This document shows, piece by piece, positions 5,592 through 8,972 of a stretch of DNA of 8,972 nucleotides; position 1 is the first letter of the stretch; each line of letters begins with the position of its first letter. The position numbers and the translations under genes are program-made. Location of the stretch: the NCBI GenBank assembly GCA_001771235.1, contig METF01000013.1, forward strand, positions 351 to 9,322. Reading direction: 5' to 3'. The notes beneath the pieces were generated by a model. It worked only from the letters and a program-made list of their open reading frames with translations, ran no database searches and had not been told where the DNA came from. The stretch comes from Candidatus Zhuqueibacterota bacterium RBG_16_48_16 (GTDB lineage Bacteria; Zhuqueibacterota; Zhuqueibacteria; Residuimicrobiales; Sediminimicrobiaceae).

Positions 5592-6854
5592 CTACAACAA
5601 TCCTTTCGCGCCAATATCTTTCCGGTAATAGGCGCCATCAAATGTTATTCTGCCAACAGCCGCATAAGCCTTTTGCATGGCTTCTGGCAACGACTTGCCG
5701 AGAGCCGTCACGCCCAACACCCGCCCTCCGGCGGTGACGATGTCATTTTCAATCTCTTTCGTCCCCGCATGATAAACAAAAGCGTCATTGAAAGAGTGCT
5801 CGAGGCCAAATATCTTTTTATTTTTTTCGTAACTTCCCGGGTAGCCGCCCGAGGCAATGACCACGCATACGGCGTGTTGCTTATGGTTCTTCCAGCGAAA
5901 ATCTTTCAGGTTGCCGTCCCGCGCCGCCATGACCGCCTCCACCAGGTCGCTTTTGGCCAGCGGCAAAATGACCTGCGCTTCGGGGTCACCAAACCGGCAA
6001 TTGAATTCGAGCACCTTCGGCCCCTGTTTCGTCAGAATGAGGCCGGCATATAAAACGCCGCGATAGGGCCGCTCCTCCAGCGCCAGTCCCTGAATCGTCG
6101 GCAGCATAATCTCTTTTTTGACCCGTTCCAGCAGGCCGTTATCGATAAACGGCACCGGGGCATAGGCGCCCATGCCGCCGGTATTCGGTCCCTGGTCGTT
6201 ATCATAGATCCTCTTGTGATCCTGGGAAGGGACGAGATAAACGAGATGTTCGCCGTCGGAGATACCGATAAGAGACACCTCCTGTCCCTGCAGAAACTCC
6301 TCGACGATCACTTTGCGCCCGGCGCTGCCAAAAGCTTTATCGACCATGATCTTTGTCAAGGCAGCGAGAGCTTTTTCCCTGGTGTCGCACAGGAGAACGC
6401 CTTTGCCGGCGGCAAGGCCATCGGCCTTGATGACCACCGGCAAATCGACGGATTTCACGTATCTCTTTGCCTCATCAAACTCCGAAAAGGCCTGGTACTG
6501 CGCCGTAGGGATGTCGTTTTTTTCCAGCACGTACTTGGCAAAAACCTTGCTCCCTTCGATCTCGGCCGCTTTCTCACTCGGGCCGAAAATAGGAAAACCG
6601 TTCGATTCGAAAAGATCCACGATGCCGTCAACCAGGGGCGCTTCGGGTCCGACGATGGTCAGATCGATCCGCTTCCTGGAGGCAAAATGAAAGATGCCTT
6701 TGATATCGGAAGCCGGGATATCCTCGCAGATCGCATCGCGGGCAATCCCGGCATTTCCCGGGGCGCAATAAACCTGTTTGACGTATTCGCTTTGCTTGAC
6801 TTTCCACACCAGCGCATGCTCTCTGCCGCCGCCGCCGATAATGAGGACTTTCAT
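5592..6854 (-). CDS. purD: Phosphoribosylamine-glycine ligase (GAR synthetase)
   Basis: This enzyme joins 5-phosphoribosylamine and glycine using ATP to give glycinamide ribonucleotide, the second step of purine synthesis in the cytoplasm. At 420 residues it is full length. Seen in order: the N-domain phosphate loop GGGGREHAL (7-15); VGPEAPLVDG (68-77); the ATP-grasp lysine segment KADGLAAGKGV (143-153); the family signature region PSQDHKR (209-215) and GPNTGGMGAYAP (222-233); the metal- and ATP-binding LEFNCRFGDPE (282-292); and the C-terminal domain with GGRVLGVTALG (376-386). AGAGGA lies 6 bases before the ATG at 6854. The ATG overlaps, as ATGA, the stop of the GxxExxY remnant upstream. 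No other purine gene is visible. Its downstream neighbour, the epimerase, is 191 bp away across a repeat, so the two need not share a transcript. Confidence 0.98.
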   Translation of the reverse strand: MKVLIIGGGGREHALVWKVKQSEYVKQVYCAPGNAGIARDAICEDIPASDIKGIFHFASRKRIDLTIVGPEAPLVDGIVDLFESNGFPIFGPSEKAAEIEGSKVFAKYVLEKNDIPTAQYQAFSEFDEAKRYVKSVDLPVVIKADGLAAGKGVLLCDTREKALAALTKIMVDKAFGSAGRKVIVEEFLQGQEVSLIGISDGEHLVYLVPSQDHKRIYDNDQGPNTGGMGAYAPVPFIDNGLLERVKKEIMLPTIQGLALEERPYRGVLYAGLILTKQGPKVLEFNCRFGDPEAQVILPLAKSDLVEAVMAARDGNLKDFRWKNHKQHAVCVVIASGGYPGSYEKNKKIFGLEHSFNDAFVYHAGTKEIENDIVTAGGRVLGVTALGKSLPEAMQKAYAAVGRITFDGAYYRKDIGAKGLL

Positions 6855-7039
6855 TTGTCTTCCTCTTTCTGATGCATAATAAGTAGCTGGTTATTTTTTA
6901 ACCGCTGAGAACGCTGAGTTACTATTTCTTTGAGACCATTGACAAGCTTTTTTATACCGTCTTTTAATAGTATCACATTAAAATTAATCAATAATCCGAC
7001 ACCCTCTTTTCCAAAATAGATTTTTATTAAATTTATTTT
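6851..7039 (-). pseudogene. C-terminal remnant of a GxxExxY (PDDEXK_3-like) protein
   Basis: Just upstream of purD an open minus-strand frame with no start codon reads GVGLLINFNV-ILLKDGIKKLV and ends in a TGA overlapping the purD ATG. The LLINFNV...LKDGIKR pattern is the C-terminal signature I know from GxxExxY proteins, roughly 120-130 residue proteins with a predicted nuclease-like fold that are common in uncultured bacteria and of unknown role. Only about 30-40 homologous residues remain; the N-terminal part with the GxxExxY motif is missing, and the frame meets two TAA codons at 7109-7114. The upstream boundary coincides with the palindromic element at 7051-7201. The end of the frame runs through a CTCAGCG repeat and translates it as TQRSQRL. 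I call it a broken gene left by insertion or deletion; translation could occur only from a non-standard start. Confidence 0.7.
6901..6919. repeat. Short dispersed CTCAGCGTTCTCAGCGGT repeat
   Basis: On the minus strand CTCAGCG occurs, then TT, then CTCAGCGG: a tandem pair of a 9-base unit. I recognise this as one end of a common dispersed intergenic repeat (variants read CTCTGCGTTCTCTGCGG), which in my recollection often borders GxxExxY genes, as it does here. Confidence 0.5.
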
Positions 7040-7050
7040 GAATAGTAGCG

Positions 7051-7201
7051 ACCTTATTTTAGGATTAAGAACCTTAGTAGATAACGAACAATGTCTCCCG
7101 TCCTTACCTTATTACCTTATTCTTCTGTAAATCAAATAAGGTAATAAGGTTTGAGGATTGAGTTAATTTTCATATCTACTAAGGTTGAATAAAAATAAGG
7201 T
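7051..7201. repeat. 151 bp nested palindrome built on the octamer ACCTTATT
   Basis: Outer arms: 7051-7083 and 7173-7201, sharing ACCTTATTTT at the outer end and AACCTTAGTAGATA (14 of 14) at the inner end, with 9 against 5 unmatched bases between. Inner arms: 7106-7121 and 7135-7150, a perfect 16 bp inverted repeat made of two tandem ACCTTATT octamers, around a 13-base loop. In all, the octamer occurs three times on each strand in mirror order. There is no T-run on either side, so it is not a standard terminator. It lies 17 bp past the uvrB stop and borders the GxxExxY remnant. A small non-autonomous element is the simplest reading. No clear target duplication is seen. Confidence 0.7.
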
Positions 7202-7217
7202 TTTTAAGAATTCCTAC

Positions 7218-8972
7218 TTATCTCGAATATTTCTTGCGCCAGCTTGATCCGTCTTGTCGATCACGACTCTTCCTGCCGCCCGTGGATTGATCGATCAAAT
7301 TCAGGTCGTCGATTTTGTCTCTCAGATGGGCCGCTTTTTCAAACTCTAACTCCGCCGCCGCGGCAAACATGTTCTTCTCCAGCTCCTGGAGCAGCTCCTC
7401 TCTCTCATCAAAAGTCAATGATTTCCATCTTCGCAACAGGTCATCATCATCCGGCTCGGCCTTGACCCTGCCGTATTTCTCCGTTTTCGCATCGGCAACG
7501 CGGGTCGCGCCCAGGATGTCTTCTGTGGATTTATAAATCGTTTGCGGCGTAATGTTGTGTCGAATATTATATTCTTCCTGTATTTTCCGCCGCCGGTTGG
7601 TTTCGTCGATGGTTTGTTTCATGGAATCGGTCACGACGTCGGCATAAAAGATAACCTTGCCCGCCACGTTTCGCGCCGCCCGACCGGCTGTCTGAATGAG
7701 AGATCGGCCTGACCTGAGAAATCCCTCTTTATCGGCGTCGAGAATCGCCACCAGCGACACTTCGGGCAGATCGAGCCCTTCGCGAAGCAGGTTGATACCG
7801 ACCAGAACATCGAACTCGGCCAGCCGTAAATCCCTCAATATAGCCACCCGATCGAGGGCATCGATTTCGGAATGCAAATAACGGACGCGAATGCCCAGGC
7901 CGGACAGGTAATCGGTCAGGTCCTCAGCCATGCGCTTGGTGAGCGTCGTCACCAGGACGCGCTCGTTTTTTTCAGCGCGCTCGTTTATCTCGCTGACCAG
8001 GTCATCGATTTGCCCCCTGGTCGGCCTGACGTCGATTTCCGGATCCATCAGACCCGTGGGCCTGATGATTTGTTCGACAACGACGCCGCCACATTTTTCC
8101 AGCTCGTACTCAGCGGGAGTCGCCGAAACGAAAACACATTGATTGACCAGTGCCTCGAATTCATCGAACTTTAACGGGCGGTTATCCAGAGCGGCGGGCA
8201 GGCGAAACCCGTGCTCCACCAAAACCTCTTTCCTCGACCGGTCGCCGTTGTACATGGCCCGTATTTGCGGAATGGAGGCGTGGGATTCGTCGATGATGAT
8301 CAGGAACTCTTTCGGGAAATAATCGACCAGCGTGTAAGGCCTGTCGCCCGGATTGCGGCCGGAAAGGTAGCGCGAATAATTTTCAATGCCCGAACAATAG
8401 CCGAGCTCTTCCATCATTTCCAGATCGTAATTGGTTCGCATTTCAAGCCGCTGGGCTTCGAGCAGCTTGTCGTGTTTGCGAAAATATTCCAGGCGCAACT
8501 CGAGGTCTTTTCGGATCTCCTGCATGGCCGTTTCAAGCCGTCTTTGCGGCGTGATAAAATGTTTTGCCGGATAGATGCCCGCTTTGGCGAGATCGGATTT
8601 CACTTCGCCGGTCAATATGTCCACGATGTAAAGGTGTTCGATCTCATCGCCAAACATTTCGATGCGAATGGCCTCCTTTTCATAAGCGGGGATGATCTCG
8701 ACCACATCGCCCCTGACGCGAAAAGTGCCTCTCTCAAAGGCAATATCGTTCCTGCTGTAATGAATATCGACGAGCCGGCGCAACAGCTCGTTGCGGTCGA
8801 TGCGCTGCCCGATATGGAGAAAGACCAGCATTTCCTGCCAGTCTTCCGGCTTGCCCAGGCCGTAAATGCACGATACCGAGGCGATGATGACGACGTCATC
8901 CCTGGACAACAGCGAGCTGGTAGCTTTGAGCCGCAGCCTGTCGATTTCATCGTTCACCGAGGTGTCTTTTTC
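7218..8972 (-). CDS. uvrB: UvrABC system protein B, N-terminus beyond right edge
   Basis: UvrB is the damage-verifying, helicase-fold subunit of bacterial nucleotide excision repair; it is loaded by UvrA and recruits UvrC for incision. The visible 584 residues start at EKDTSVNDEIDRLR, which aligns near residue 107 of E. coli UvrB, so about 100 residues with Walker A and part of the DNA-binding hairpin are outside the window. Seen, counting from the edge: ASVSCIYGLG (31-40); RGTFRVRGDVVEI (81-93); the DESH box (228-231); MYNGDRSRKEVLVEHGFRLP; SATPAEYE; TLTKRMAEDL (344-353); GINLLREGLDLPEV; the motif VI arginines in QTAGRAARN (427-435); and a C-terminal UVR domain (about 522-557, ELEKNMFAAAAELEFEKAAHLRD), which contacts UvrC. 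The frame is intact to a TAA at 7218-7220. The last 25 residues are a basic, unstructured tail. Confidence 0.98.
   Translation of the reverse strand, partial: EKDTSVNDEIDRLRLKATSSLLSRDDVVIIASVSCIYGLGKPEDWQEMLVFLHIGQRIDRNELLRRLVDIHYSRNDIAFERGTFRVRGDVVEIIPAYEKEAIRIEMFGDEIEHLYIVDILTGEVKSDLAKAGIYPAKHFITPQRRLETAMQEIRKDLELRLEYFRKHDKLLEAQRLEMRTNYDLEMMEELGYCSGIENYSRYLSGRNPGDRPYTLVDYFPKEFLIIIDESHASIPQIRAMYNGDRSRKEVLVEHGFRLPAALDNRPLKFDEFEALVNQCVFVSATPAEYELEKCGGVVVEQIIRPTGLMDPEIDVRPTRGQIDDLVSEINERAEKNERVLVTTLTKRMAEDLTDYLSGLGIRVRYLHSEIDALDRVAILRDLRLAEFDVLVGINLLREGLDLPEVSLVAILDADKEGFLRSGRSLIQTAGRAARNVAGKVIFYADVVTDSMKQTIDETNRRRKIQEEYNIRHNITPQTIYKSTEDILGATRVADAKTEKYGRVKAEPDDDDLLRRWKSLTFDEREELLQELEKNMFAAAAELEFEKAAHLRDKIDDLNLIDQSTGGRKSRDRQDGSSWRKKYSR

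Noticed and set aside
6216..6872. 218-codon plus-strand open frame opposite purD
   Set aside because: Shadow of purD, which is complete and conserved on the minus strand.
7106..7150. Rho-independent terminator for uvrB
   Set aside because: The stem is perfect but AT-rich and no T-run follows on the minus strand, so it does not meet the usual form.

Overview
All seven genes that can be supported lie on the minus strand, so the window reads from right to left. In order of transcription they are: uvrB (N-terminus beyond the right edge), a short remnant of a GxxExxY-type gene, purD, an NAD-dependent sugar-nucleotide epimerase, a sigma-54-interacting AAA+ regulator, a repeat-filled gap, an LptE-like lipoprotein, a TPR protein with a very acidic centre, a rho-independent terminator, and the start of a family 2 glycosyltransferase that runs off the left edge.

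The LptE homologue points to an outer-membrane (diderm) bacterium. A sigma-54 AAA+ protein without a receiver domain, followed by lptE and then a TPR gene, is an order I recall from Bacteroidota and relatives in the FCB group. Moderate base composition and many small interspersed repeats would fit an uncultured FCB lineage such as Calditrichota or KSB1. That placement is inference from gene order and protein style, not from a marker-gene comparison.

Region by region: 1-421 is the glycosyltransferase; 422-554 holds a strong terminator; 555-2609 holds the TPR gene and lptE; 2613-3259 has no credible gene but contains a 442 bp element with 22 bp terminal inverted repeats, carrying five copies of a directional GTCC...GGAC repeat, and then a separate 87 bp palindrome; 3260-5400 holds the sigma-54 regulator and epimerase, which overlap and look translationally coupled; 5401-5591 carries a degenerate dispersed repeat; 5592-6854 is purD; 6855-7217 holds the GxxExxY remnant and a 151 bp nested palindrome; 7218-8972 is uvrB.

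Functionally, uvrB (DNA repair) and purD (purine synthesis) are housekeeping genes. The epimerase, LptE and glycosyltransferase all suit cell-surface polysaccharide or LPS work, and the regulator sits among them. The most unusual content is non-coding: at least four kinds of small repeat occupy most of the longer gaps, one of them splitting the expected regulator-lptE neighbourhood. I see no defence system, CRISPR array, tRNA or rRNA.
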